Assembly: GCA_900088475.1 (NCBI GenBank)
Contig: FLMG01000335.1
Span: 124,001-188,000 of the forward strand
Direction of reading: 5' to 3'
Length of the DNA stretch: 64,000 nucleotides
DNA from: Hyphochytrium catenoides
Lineage: Eukaryota; Sar; Hyphochytriomycetes; Hyphochytriales; Hyphochytriaceae
Positions 38,601 through 49,893 of the stretch are shown one piece after another. Position numbers and translations under genes: made by a program. How positions within the stretch are numbered: the stretch's first letter is position 1; every line of letters begins with the position of its first letter. Under the pieces are notes generated by a model that worked only from the letters and a program-made list of their open reading frames with translations, had not been told where the DNA came from and did not search any database.

Positions 38601-40864
38601 AAGGTTACATTTGGCTGACAGCAAGGAAGAAGCGATTGTAGGATCCAAGTCGATACATGGAGGAGATGGCACTGTTTGTGAGCAGAATGAAAGCCACAAT
38701 GAGCTTGGCTCCTTCTACAAAAACCTACTAAGAGTCCGATTTAACGCATTGGCAATCACCCAAACCATTGAAGACACCGAGAAGGTAAGACTGGGGCACT
38801 GGTAGCCAAGTCTTTTCTTTCTCAATTGCCGTCAGAACGCTCTCCTAGTCACCAAGTTCTGTTGCTGGGCAGCAGCACTCGTCGTCCCATCCGTACCTAG
38901 TCGCACACACGAACATAAATATCTTGAAAATCTTTGCTGGTTTTCCTCCTCATGGCTGTTGCTAAGCCGCTTCTCCCATTGACTGTGTTCCCTCAGCCCT
39001 CAAGTGGTATCGTGAATATGCGTCACAGGCGGTTAGGCCTGGGTGTATACCTCCAAGCTTCGTTGGTAAACCACTCCTGCGAGCCAAACACGTTGGTCCG
39101 TTTTGCCGGGAGCACAATTGAGCTAGTAGCGACCGCACCCATAGCTAAAGGTTGACCCTTGCGCAACACGCCGCACCTATTCTCTCCTTCTTACTCCAAG
39201 GACCCGAGGTCCTGGCTCTGCGTCTGACAGTGTCGTGTTTCATAAAATGTTGAGACCTACATCAACCTGCCCAGATAGCAAATGTCATGTTGCCTGTATT
39301 GCGGCTAGGGAGCTCGTTCTCCACGTATTCTCTGTTTTCATGTACATTCCCCAAAAAATTAAGGGGATTCTGTCTGACTTCAGCATGCAGGTACTGAGAT
39401 CTCGATATCCTATGGCCCCACCAGTCGAACCTACAGCTATGAGGCCCGGCAAGCCGCATTATTTGCAGAGTACAACTTCCACTGCAAGTGTAAAACTTGT
39501 GAGGGAGACAAGGGCAAACAGACAGAAAAAGTAAGTCATGCCCTTCCCTTCTTGAAAATTGCCCTCACATGCACCTCCCTCTCTTTCTCTCTTTGGGGTG
39601 TCACTTCAACTCATCTCTCCTCTGGTTCCTGCGTTGTCGATAACGCAGCTATTGCAGCTTTACTGTCCGAGCGGCAGCTGCAACGGATCCATTGAGGCGG
39701 CTGTTACCGGAAGACTAGGAGGTGTGATCATAGGCGCCAATAATGACCGTTGTACATCTTTGACACCAGCTCCGGCGAGGTTCTTCGCCTTTCTCTACAC
39801 ACTACCATTCTCATTCGCCTCTTGCCTATCCGATGTCTTCCTAGGCTGGGGCTCAGCCTCGCCAAGCGGCGCGCTTCCACGATGCCGGTCGTGCCAACAG
39901 GAAATTTCATTCTCTCTTGTGAATCGGCGCGTAGCTGAGTCGCTCAGACTCAAGGAGAGAGGTGACCTTGCTATGGAGAAGGGTAGCATGCGAGAGGTAA
40001 GACTCCTACCACACCAGGAGGAAGGTAGAAGATGATGGCATGGGGAAGCCCGCCGCTGCCGTCTTCAGGTTGTCCACCGATGATCTATTCCTTTGGTGCT
40101 TTTCCTAGAGTTGCCCTATTCTCAACCCACAGGTGTCCTTGCTGCTTACTCGTCGTGGTGTGTAGGCCCTGACAGCTTACAAGGCTTGTATCCAGCTCTT
40201 TATGTCTACCATCAAGCTGGAGACAATTGCTACGGGTTGGGAGGAGCTTCTGAGGCCGCTGGCGGAGTGCTTTGACAGACTCGCAAAAGTACTGGCTGAG
40301 GCTGAGCACTACGGTGACAGCGCGGAGGCCTGTGCAAAGGCTGTCATGCTGTTGGAGAAGCTCTATCAAAGCTCAGACGTCGAACTTGGGCACGAGTACT
40401 TCAAGCTTGCTCAGGTAATGTATGGAGAAGTCATGTACTATAACCCAAGCAGATTTAGCTCTTTGGGAAGGTTAGAGCCCTTCCCCGTATAGGACAAGGA
40501 GCAGGAGGGGCTAGTGGAGGTGGGCTTGCATTGAAGGCTTTATAGCTAACGTGACCTTAGCCATCCCAAGGCTTGGAAGGATAGGGAGTGCTTAAGGACG
40601 ATGGACACATAAGGGAGTGGTCAACTAAATAGGTGGTACTAGAGAGAAGGGAGACTAGTCCACTGCCTCGGAGAGGGCAAAGGATTGCCATAGCGTGATC
40701 ATTGGTCTAAGAGGATGGTTGTTCTGCAGCTGTACTTCAACGGTGGACAGTTAGGGCAAGCACGCAAGTGGGCTGCGAAATGCCGGAGTACCCTCGGTCC
40801 AGTCCTTCCAGAGCCCGACGACAGGATGAAGGAGCTTCAGCAGATGGAAGAGTTTTTCCGCTGA
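35609..40864 (+). CDS. SMYD4-type TPR-MYND-SET protein lysine methyltransferase
   Basis: Multi-exon gene. Exon 1 is 35609-35958, exon 2 is 36094-36734, exon 3 is 36861-36897, and the last codon is TGA at 40862-40864. Domains in order are N-terminal TPR helices (KANQLFAAGRHAEALRHYT, then VKLGQLSLALKDGVSAL), the first SET segment (GRGLMSLEVIEPGQVLL), and an MYND zinc finger. The finger starts CFCCFEPC and ends TFHSFEC, with a C-x2-C / YC-x3-C / H-x3-C pattern. The SET core has NHSCEPNT near 39.07 kb and SISYGP near 39.38 kb, the post-SET is CKCKTC, and TPR-like helices follow to the C-terminus. This is the SMYD4 layout. The family uses S-adenosylmethionine; the substrate cannot be read from sequence. 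Eight N at 38329-38336 lie in the gene. Exons between 37 and 39 kb are only partly resolved. Confidence 0.83.
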
Positions 40865-40901
40865 CCCACCCCTTTCTATAGCGTTCCCATCAGTCCTCTC
40901 T

Positions 40902-41441
40902 CTACTTCAAATCTTCGTCGTCAAAATCGTCCTCGAAAGCTGAAGGAAAGTTAGAGGAAATGAGAACTCTGTTGGCGAAAGGCCGCGGACAGACAGAGGC
41001 TGAAAGGCAGAAATAGAATAAACATTGCGAATCTTTGTTTCTCAGAATCCAATGGTGCGCTCCTACGTCTTACCGTTAAAGAAGTCTTGATGAATAATAT
41101 TCTCGATTGCAGTCTCCGTGTAACCTTCATCCACAAAGTCTTGAAGGAGTACTTTCAGCTACATGTGACTAGCCTTGGAGCAAGGGGAAGGGGAAGACAC
41201 CAGTGGTAGGAGCAGACAAACCTGGTAGGAGCTCTTCGTCGCCTTGCTGCATCATCATCCTGTCGTCCCTATCTCGGGGTGGCATCATGAGCCGTGACCG
41301 CCGACTGCTCTTCTCCATGGGCTCCATCTCCCCAATATCAGAGTTATGTGTATCTTTAGCACGGAAGGGCTGCACTAGGACGCCCTGCAAGAGTCTTCGC
41401 TGAGGCTTTGTCTAGATGTGAGTGCGGGCTTGGCTGTGGCG
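40902..41441 (-). CDS. Small protein with acidic C-terminus, unrecognised
   Basis: The last two exons are firm. Exon 41074-41158 reads LKVLLQDFVDEGYTETAIEN onward to DFFN. It splices (phase 1) to 40902-40939, which encodes the tail AFEDDFDDEDLK and TAG. Upstream, an open stretch at 41170-41400 is rich in Met, Arg and Asp (SRRSRLMMPPRDRDD). The join between it and exon 41158 does not keep frame simply, so a short extra exon is likely. The DEGYTETAIENII block could be a small UBA-like helix pair, but I do not claim a function. Its stop lies 38 bases beyond the end of the SMYD4-type gene on the opposite strand. Confidence 0.5.
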
Positions 41442-41856
41442 GCAGTGCAATCCTGAAAGGCAGGGAGTGAGCGGGGTATCTGATGCTCAAGCAAAGGAAC
41501 ATGAAGCCGTCAAATGAAGATCTACAATCTCTCAAAATTGGTACCTCCGTAAATCTCTGGAGGCTCAGAACATCATGATCATGAGAATATTGATTTTAGG
41601 CTTACTCAACCTCTTATTAGTAGTATCTATTAACAGCGGTAAATGTAATACGAATATCCTTGGACAAATTAGAGACATCGGGAAGCAAATCTTCAAAAGT
41701 TCATGCCAGATCTGTTCTTCCTCAGCGAAGAGGTAAAAGGCTCACTGCGCCCCATGGGCTTGACGGCCAGCCCAAGCGATAGCACATCCATGTCATGTGA
41801 CAGGCACTGCTAAGAGAGCTGGTGGTGCAATAGAAGGGAGCTCGGTTGACTGGCAC

Positions 41857-42783
41857 ATGGCCATCTGCGTGGAGTGTCGAGAGCAGGTGGACAAGACGTA
41901 CAAAGTGTACCCGGGAGGAAGCATCCAGCTCGTGAAATGCGTAAGTTCAGATCGACAGCTATATTCCTTAGGAGTTACGGCGCATCTCATAGCTCTCGCC
42001 TAGGAGAAATGCCGCAAAGTGACGGACAAGTATGTGGAGTATGAGTGGGTCCTCATCTTTCTCGACATTGTGCTGCACAAGGTCCAAGTGTATCGGCATC
42101 TATTGTTCAACAGAGGCATTACTGTTTCTCTGGTAAGTTACTTTCTGAAGCGCAGGAGGCTAAGCGCTAGAAGGACTCTCGTTGACCTCAATAACGCATT
42201 TAATCCGTCAGAGCTTTATCCTCAAGAGTTGGCTACTCCTTGTCTTGGCTGGGGCGTACAAGGATTACGCTGTCACGCGGTCTGAGAAGAAAGAACTGCT
42301 TATCGACGTTTTTCGAGACCCAGCTTTTCAGTCCCGTGTTCTCGTGTCCACAGTGGGCTCAATCGCTTTCATACTCGTCCTTGTTGCTTGCCATGAACGG
42401 CTGCTGCATCTCTCAGAGCTAGAGGCACTAGTTGGCAACCTGAAAGAGCGAGTGGGCCTTCTGACCGCTGGAATACTAATCAGTTCGTCTTTTCGTCTCC
42501 TGGCGCTCTTGGAAGTGATCTGGAGCTACCACTTCACGCAGCTGCACATCATAGACGTTCTCACTTTCTCCTCAAACCTGACGCTGATGAAGGTAAGTAT
42601 CTACCAAGCGACGTACGTGAAGCGCTTTCATACTGCCCACTAAACCATGCTCCTTTCCTATTGCAGTCGCTCGCAAGGGATAGGCTCTATCTATTCAGCT
42701 GTAGCATAGTGCTTGCCGCTCTAGTTAGGCTTATGGCAGAGTTTACCACTACGGCTTTGCTAGCTAGAAGTTGGATCCTATAG
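41857..42783 (+). CDS. ARV1: ARV1, ER membrane protein of sterol/lipid homeostasis
   Basis: Four exons, 41857-41940, 42004-42132, 42212-42592 and 42667-42783, all phase 0, give 236 residues. The N-terminus is the ARV1 homology domain: a zinc ribbon with C4-x2-C7 and C28-x2-C31, followed by DKYVEYEWVLIFLDIVLHK and YRHLLFN, the family signature. Several hydrophobic segments follow (around WLLLVLAGA, VGSIAFILVLVA, LLTAGILISSSF and FSCSIVLAALV), as expected for a multi-pass ER protein. Known roles in yeast and animals are sterol and sphingolipid trafficking and early GPI-anchor synthesis. I chose the ATG at 41857 because it places the first zinc cysteine at residue 4, as in other ARV1 proteins. 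The 3' end faces the ChaC gene, 196 bases away. Confidence 0.95.
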
Positions 42784-42979
42784 CAGCGAAATTCCCCGCT
42801 ACTCTGCAGGCACAAGTGTCGCAATGTCTACAAGTTCAAAGCTGCATGGAAAGCGTTGCTGCTCTCCTGCTCTTCCACTTCTTCCATTGGTGCTTGTTCT
42901 TTAGCGCCATCCGCAGTTCGGTGTGAGCTTCTGCTGGCTGAAGTACGCTCACTCGAGGCCGCTGTTTCTAGCAACTGGC

Positions 42980-44682
42980 TTAGCTCCTTTCTCCTGTTGT
43001 AAGATAGCGCTTCACACCTTCTTCCAGGCGAAATATATGGTCATCAGGCTCTCCCATTGCTCGTAAACTGCAAGCATGGTGGTCGAGTGAGAGACGGGCG
43101 GGATGATGGTAAAGAGAACAAAAGAATGGAACGGGAAGTTAAGCGTCCACACCTGTCAGCCAGCATGAATAAGTACTCCTTGTTTTCTCCGCTTGGACCT
43201 CTACTCCGAGCGATCTTGCAAGACGATGAGAAGACATGATGACAGAAAAAGGAAAGAGAGTTACACCCTTCTACTTCATCGAGTGTCTGATAGGGCTTTG
43301 CGACGTTGTTCATAACCCTCTTTTTCTCTCAGCGTCTTAGTCTCAAACTACCGCCTCTCGAGAGTGAATCATCGCTTTCGCCATTGGGCGGGCTTCACTA
43401 GCCCCTACTATACCTTGCATGGCGACTTACATGTGCGACCATCTCTTTGAATGGTGCTGGCCCTATGAAGTCAGGATTCTCCGGAGTGCCGGCAAACACT
43501 AGTGCTCGCCTAGTATTTCCGTCCGTACAGTGCACATCCACGAAGTCTCTCTCATATCCAGCCTAAAGTTAGGACCGAAGAGAAGGAAATAAACCTCGCT
43601 GCAGCATTTTGACGTTCCTTCTTTACGCCCACCTTGCACTCTTCCAGCTCCTCTCTCCTCTTCTATAGCCCTAGTACATCTTCCCTTTTTGAATTCATAT
43701 ATGTTCACGCCTTCTTCCTTCCCCTACGTTGCCTGCCTTACTGTCGCACCTTTTCTCTGTGGTCCAGATACGCTAGCACGCGATCCACCTCTGAGGGAAT
43801 AACTTTATAGACCTTTCCCCAAGTGATAGGCTCTTCACTTAAGTTTTCATAGTCTTGGAAGCCCGAGGCCAATCTTACGAACTCTACATTCCGGACTAAC
43901 GTTACCACGCGCCCCGGGGCCTCTGGAATGCCTTTAACAAGTGAGGCATACGGAGAGGCACAAAAGCACGAGTGTCAGCATGGGAGCTAGGATTGACTGA
44001 AGACAGAGAGATAGTGAGCTCCACTACAGACCACAGCACAAGAATTTGATAGAGGGTCAGGACCGCAAGCGCTTGCACGCACCTCTATGGTCTGGGCTGC
44101 CTTGCCAGAAGCGGCGATGCCATCCCTGCGATAGCGAGAGAGGGCGGCGGTTAATTTTGTCGGAGGGTGACACACAGTCTTTACTCTGATGATAGGGTTA
44201 AGGGCAGAATGACCCACTCAAAGAGAGAAACAGATGAAGCGACAAAGATAGCTACGAGTGATCTAGTCATGCCAGGTTGCCTACTTTGACATATCCTTTG
44301 TGACAAGCATCAGAGGGGAAATCGGGTCGCCACACTGCAGGAAGAACCTGAGCAAGGAGTCACCCGTCATCAGTACCAAACAAAGAGATACCTAGAGATC
44401 CATCTGACCGTCACAGGAGACTGGTAAGTACTCATCGGTCTTCCGGCAGCCAAGGACACCAAACGCACTTACAGCCAAAAATCCTACGTCAAGCCGCACA
44501 TTCGCCAATGGGAAATGCCAGCATCACAGAGAAGGTGTTCCTCAGTGCCACTGACTAGTTAGGGCGATACATAGCTCGTACCAACAATTCTGATGGTCGA
44601 TAGAAACTGCATCCTCTTCTATGACCTTTCGATGGGCTTCAGCCTCCTGCTGAGTGAGCGTCTGGGTGATTTCTTCCGACAT
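42980..44682 (-). CDS. CHAC: ChaC-family gamma-glutamylcyclotransferase, with two microexons
   Basis: Nine coding exons give 226 residues. They are 44582-44682, 44473-44483, 44392-44403, 44285-44334, 44083-44125, 43750-43931, 43431-43562, 43153-43214 and 42980-43067. Every junction is GT-AG and keeps frame. The protein reads NCWIFGYGSLVWRPDFP, then GYVKGWHRRFWQGSPDHRG, then PEAPGRVVTL, ITWGKVYKV and YLDHREK (Glu132 is the expected catalytic Glu). It continues with GYERDFVDVH, TPENPDFIGPAP, RGPSGENKEYLF and a C-terminal helix. This is the full ChaC/GGCT-like fold. The family cleaves glutathione to 5-oxoproline and Cys-Gly in the cytosol. Two exons of only 11 and 12 nt encode IFGYGSLV, which forms the substrate-binding loop. 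Without them the enzyme would be dead. Confidence 0.95.
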
Positions 44683-45460
44683 CCTCCTCAATATCGCAAA
44701 AGTTCTTTCTAATCCTTCTGATTCCAGCGTCCTGCTACTTCGAGGCTTTGCTCCTTGTCGCGGTTATTCCTTACGCTTCCTGCCTCTCACCGCAAGCACA
44801 CATTGAGGATGTTGAACGAGCTCGTAGGTAGGTAGCGGGCTAGGATGAGACTGCGGCTGTCCTCCCTGAACAACACAGGCAAAGAATTACAGATCAGTGA
44901 AGATGTGACAGTGTAGGCAAATGCGCAAATATTGGGACCTCAATCGTCACCATATCACTATTTCAAACTACGGCTCCTACCTTTGGCAATAGAGCCTAGA
45001 GTCAATATGCGCTGATGAAATATCGCGATGATGTTAGGTCTAACTTGTCATCAGTTCAGTAAGTAGAGAACGAACTTGCTCACTTTCTTCCTCCATCGTG
45101 ATCAGCGCGATCGGATGCTGACCTCACCAGACCAGACCTCGAGACAAGCTCAGACATAGAGCTCTAGCTCGGCAAGCTCCAGCCAGACGGAAGGTTTGAA
45201 GATAGAGAGCAAGAGGTCCCTAGACATGAGGAACTGCAGTCCTCCTTAGGTCTAAGGGTCGTTACCATACTGTTCTCTCTGCGACGGTCTATTGAGGGCA
45301 AACCAGTGGGAGGCAAGTGCTGAGAGGACAGCTCAAGGGAAAAGTCCTCTACATCTAAGGTCCAATATAGTCACTTGGGGAGAGCGAATGTGGCTGAGGC
45401 ACCATTAAGCTCAGATCTGGCATTATTCTTCCAGCACTGCTTAAAGCCAGATGACAGGCG
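44683..45460. promoter_or_regulatory. Divergent promoter region, ChaC / RING gene
   Basis: 778 bases between the two start codons. It contains no coding frame of note, no RNA gene and no clear TATA box. Upstream 5'UTR exons of either gene may lie here. Confidence 0.4.
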
Positions 45461-46722
45461 ATGGATGATGAGGTGGCCAGAGTAGTCAAGAGAATTCTAA
45501 AGGAGAATCGTGAGTGTGCCTGCGATCTCCACAATCCTTAGGCGTCGACGCTTGTTGCTAACTGTCCTTGCCCTCTCCGACCTTCCTCTATCTAACTCTC
45601 TTCCAAACGCAGAACGCCTTGCTCAAATCCTCCCATCTACGGCAGTTGCTATTGGCGTCCCTCATGAAGACGCTCGATGGCGCCGTCGGAGTCGCCCCAT
45701 GGAAGAAGAGGAGGAAGAGGAGGAACTTCCATTGGCAAGGATCCCAGAGAGTCAGCCAGAGTTTGCATCCACGGGTCCAGAAATGCCAAGCAATCTTGGG
45801 AAGAGGAAGCGTGGGACAGTGGAGCGAATGGTCAACCTTAAGGAATATGACTGCCGCATCTGCCTCTCACCCATGACGCGGACGCAGGTGCGAATGCCTT
45901 GCCCTCCCCGGACCCCCAATGTTTGTTGGGAGCCTTCTGTCTATTTTTTAGTATGATCTTGCTAGTGCACTCTCAGGAACTAATGTCTCTCGGAGGGGAT
46001 CATCCTCCTCAATCCATCTGATGTCCTTCTGTGGCCTTTGTGAAGATCCTCTTTGGTCTCTGAACTGTCGACCCTCTATGTGCCTTGATCCGAAGTCATC
46101 CTGAGAATAATCATCCTCTCTGTATGTCAAGGTGTCCATTCTAGTCCCTTGCATGCACCGCTTCTGCTTCTCCTGTCTTCGAAAGTGGTTCAAGGGAAAT
46201 TCAACACACTGTCCGTTATGCAAGGTTTCGGGAGAGGTCATCCTGTACCATATCTTCTCTGAAAGGGACTATAAACTGAAGATTCTCACTAGCGCTCCCA
46301 GAACAACAGAGAGCCACTTAGAGTGGGATCCTGCTCCTGAAGACCCCATCAAGCCAGCTCCACTGGGGCACCATGATACCGGACATGGTGACTCTTCGGC
46401 TGGCGCTTCTTCTCCTTCCTCTACCACTCAGGCGATTAAGGTCTGGTTCTCTTTAGACGGCGACATTTGGACGACAGTTGAGCAGAGCAATATTACCAGG
46501 CACCGCCTTGGTCTTCCACCACTACGAGTCAGAGAAGGCGAAACGTGCCAGCACAGAATACTGACGAAGCATCTGCAAGTGCCATCGTTTGAACTCTATG
46601 TCAGGCCCGATGGGGAGACGTCACTGTCTATATCAGAAAGTAACCGGCTGAGGGCTGCGTTAGGGCTTCGACCCCTACAGAGGGGGGCATTGCGCAGCAT
46701 GAAAGGCTGCCTGGGGGTTTAA
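45461..46722 (+). CDS. RING-finger E3 ligase, TOPORS-like
   Basis: Three exons, 45461-45509, 45613-45887 and 46132-46722, give 304 residues. A C3HC4 RING is split by intron 2: C97, C100 | C115, H117, C120, C123, C135, C138. The segment LVPCMHRFCFSCLRKWF, then CPLCK and YHIFSERDYK, closely follows the RING of TOPORS, including the I-x-x-I-x-S-x-x-D-Y-K tail. TOPORS is a dual ubiquitin and SUMO ligase in animals. An acidic run (EEEEEEEE) precedes the RING. The C-terminal half has no known domain. It is much shorter than animal TOPORS, and the resemblance rests on the RING alone, so a generic RING E3 is the safe call. Confidence 0.75.
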
Positions 46723-46914
46723 CCAAGGGTATAACATTTCCCCAAGCTGAAGCTGGCCTTCAGCTAAAAGCACTTGTGACCGTTCTACCCTGTATTCTAG
46801 TAAAGCATCCTTCCTCTTGATGCCCAGGTGAAGACGCTAAAGATGACGAAGTGCATTCTCTAGAGAAATTTGAGTCGTATCGCTTTCGTTGCATGAAATT
46901 CTGGCCCACTTGAG

Positions 46915-48478
46915 CTATCTGCGAAGTGACGGGGGCATTCTAAGTGGGAACTCTGGAATTTTCACGTCGAACTCCCTTCCTCTTGAGTCTATAACTATCA
47001 GACCGCCCTCGGCTGTCCCCTCCGGTGTGCTTATTTCCACCCCTGATGCATATTCAAACATCTGTGAAGGTGCTAGCGTTGGCGTATATCCCACAATGCC
47101 TTTCGCCTACGAAAGACACATAGTGTTGGGAGCAGGTTGGTGATCAATGAGTGATTCGGCTCGGTCACATATGGTAAAGATGGCGCACAGTAGAGGAGAA
47201 GAGAGGAGGGAGATGACCGGCCGTTGTTGGGATGGCCGAGGAAGCAGGAACGGAAGAAAGCGACGTAAGGGGGGTTGGAAATGTGACCACCTAGAGAAAA
47301 GAAGAGAGACGGACATAGAAGCGGGGCCGAAACTGCTACGTCTAGGCCTTGTGTCAGTCCCTCAGCCCTACTACTTATAACGTCACCTCACCTGTGGGTG
47401 GTCTCTTTGCACTTGTAGGTGCACTGTCCCATCCTGCAACTTGAAAGTCCAAAAGCGGCCAAGAACCTGAACCTGTTCTTCCCCTACATGAGTAGTTAGA
47501 GAGAACAGTGAGGGGCAATGCCAATCGTTCTTTCGGCATATAGTTCTGCGACATAGAGTGAACAAGCGACAGCCAGAAATCTGCAACGTGAAAGCACCAG
47601 AGCGCAAGCAAAAAAAGAGCTAGGCCCAATGGAAAGGCGGCTACCAAAGAACTTGAACATGTGTAGCAAGTTTGAACAGTGAATGCCCCACGCTGAAGGA
47701 GGGCGAGTTCGGGGCGCCATTTGTTACCTAAGTTCTCGATGGTGATTCTATACATAAAGACAAAACGCTTGTTCCTGATCTGTGACTGCGGGAGAAATAG
47801 ACTCGTTGCTTCAATCTTTACACCGCAGGTAACTGCCGCTGCAGCAGAAAAGACCGTCAAGATTGCACCAATATGCAAGGGAGATGCTTGGAGCTGATGC
47901 CTAAAAGATCCGTAGGAGCCATAGCCATCCCATGGTAACCAGAGCCACTAGAGCCGGCTTGGAGAAGCAGAAAAGGCTAGCCATCTCTCTTGGGGTAAGG
48001 AAAAGAAAGGACGCTGCATAGGTAGCATGTAACATGGGACGACGCCTCACGAAGGTCCTTACCCCTTGTAACCTCTGCTATCTGGATCTGATCGGCAAAA
48101 GCTCTGCAGGCACTGCCCAGGCATCAGTTCTGAGCGTCTCGCAACCAAGTATGGAGTTACACATAAATTACCTAATTGCATTATCTATCCTTTTGTCGGC
48201 CTGTGGAGGCAAGTAAGCAGAAGAAGAAGTGGAGGTGAGCCCTCTGCAATCCTCCTCATCAATCGCGGTCCCCGCTCGCTGACCTTTTCGCCTTCTCTCT
48301 CCGTCCGAAATTCCTCTCTGATGTAACCCTCAAGGTCTAGGCTGCCCTCCGCACTGCTGTGGCGTCTGATAAGCTCTTTATCTAGGCTGAGGCTCTTGTA
48401 GCTCCTGAAGAGTGGCCACGCAACAATGAGTACTGAACGGGCAACTGCAACATAGATAATAAAAAGAGGGAGAGGCAA
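46915..48478 (-). CDS. ApaG-domain protein with an N-terminal LYR-like segment
   Basis: The ApaG domain is certain: exons 47728-47838, 47392-47483 and 46915-47106 join in phase. They read GVKIEATSLFLPQSQ, FVFMYRITIENLGEEQVQVL, GRFWTFKLQDG, GIVGYTPTLAPSQMFEYASG and EFDVKIPEFPL, the beta-sandwich motifs of ApaG. Upstream on the same strand, exons at about 48456-48293, 48223-48186 and 48107-48064 read WPLFRSYKSL, YIREEFRTE and ADKRIDNAI. This resembles the L-Y/F-R and Y-x-R-x-x-F motifs of mitochondrial LYR proteins. The last of these ends in phase 1 and meets the ApaG exon in phase, so one fused gene is likely. The start codon was not found and must lie in an upstream exon. ApaG in eukaryotes occurs in FBXO3 and POLDIP2. 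A mitochondrial role is inferred. Confidence 0.75.
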
Positions 48479-48679
48479 AGGGCCACAGAGAAGGGGAGTT
48501 TAGACAAGGTGGAGTTACTAAGGAAGCAGGAAATGATTCATTGGCCACGCGGATAGGGTGGGGGAGCTGATATAATATATGAGACCGAGCAATCTGCGTC
48601 CAGGAGTTTGCTTTAGGGTAAGCAGGGAGCAGGGTAAGCTTATGCCAAAGACAGAATGAAAACTCACTTCTCTACAGTT

Positions 48680-49130
48680 ATGAAGTCTGGTTCACGTTTG
48701 CGGGGCCCTCCAGCACCCCATGTCTCTCTGAGAGCGCGGACATTAGAGATAAATGGTCAGTGTTGGAGCTGCGACGGCGGCGTATTCAGCTGATCTTACT
48801 CTCTTATAGGCTCCCTGATTCTGAAGTTTGGAATCTTCCTCACAGCTGTGCCACAGGGTCAGGTGCGAAAGAGGGTCATAAGCAATCTCACACGTTAAGA
48901 TGGGCGTCATGAAGGATTGACCGCATTGCTGGGATTCCTACCTCTCGATTGTCTTAAAAGCAGCCGATAGAGCGGCGGTACGAGAGAGTTATGCGACATA
49001 ACTTGTGATGATCTTCTTCTGTCTCGTCAGAGCCAACCCGAAAGCTTTCTACATTCACCCCACGACACTGGCCTATAAGGTGAAGCAGGCCCTCTTTGTT
49101 GATGGAGAGTTCGATGCTAATGAATCATGA
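48680..49130 (+). CDS. 81-residue basic protein with a 17-nt microexon, unrecognised
   Basis: Four exons, 48680-48755, 48810-48862, 48961-48977 and 49031-49130, keep frame through phases 1, 0 and 2 to a TGA at 49128-49130. The protein begins MKSGSRLRGPPAPHVSL, continues LILKFGIFLTAVPQG, QPIERRANPKAFYIHP and AYKVKQALF, and ends DANES. The third exon is only 17 nt. The basic N-terminus and small size would suit a mitochondrial protein, but I recognise no family. A probable 5'UTR intron ends in CTCTACAG two bases before the ATG. The gene is divergent from the ApaG gene, with about 200 bases between them. Confidence 0.6.
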
Positions 49131-49893
49131 AGTTTCTTGAGCTCATCGCGGCTTCAGAACTCGCGAGCAACTAACACATCTATTCCAACCCCAGAGCTCC
49201 CCCTGGACCGGGCTCTTCTTAGAAGCAATGTTCCCCCTTCAGACCTCGAACATACTCTTTCTTCGCAGGTGGGCCAGCCCATCTTGACACACAAAAGATG
49301 ATGATAATGTGACTGCTGGACCAACGTTCTTATCATCTTCTGGAGGATGCATCTGTCCGCCTCTCTCTTCGAAACCGTGAGCGCTTCTACGTATTTATAC
49401 GCTGAGTGCCGAGAAGAGTAGTGAAGAGCTACGGGCCGAGAGCTATAGCATTTTTATATTCCGTGGTCACAGGAAGAGGACACTGTGATAGGGAAAATAG
49501 CTACATACCGGGCGTCAATGGATACACTGCCCAGCATCATTCAATATGCAGCTACTTCACACTCCTCCTCCCCGTCATGCGTGGTTGATTAGAAATTTCC
49601 AATTTGGTCTCTCACAACGGCAGGCATTGCCTTGGCAGTGACGACATCAAAGAATGACTTGAATATCGTTTTCTGTCGACCCCTTACTGCAAGCCTGCTT
49701 TGTGCCATCATAAATGTGCCACTGAGTGCAAGTACTAAAGAATCGCCTCGTCCCAAGCCCCTGTTGACGATATAAACAGTAAGCTCGCCTAATCGTGGAC
49801 TGTCATAATGCTACAGAAGTCATAGCCTTCGCGCCCTGTACTCTGGGTAATCCACGCACTACGTGGGTCATGAATATTAGACCTCTCGAACAC
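49131..49893. other. Convergent spacer, no gene seen
   Basis: About 760 bases between the ends of the 81-residue gene and the minus-strand coiled-coil gene. Frames are short and lack exon signals. No RNA gene was recognised. Confidence 0.5.
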
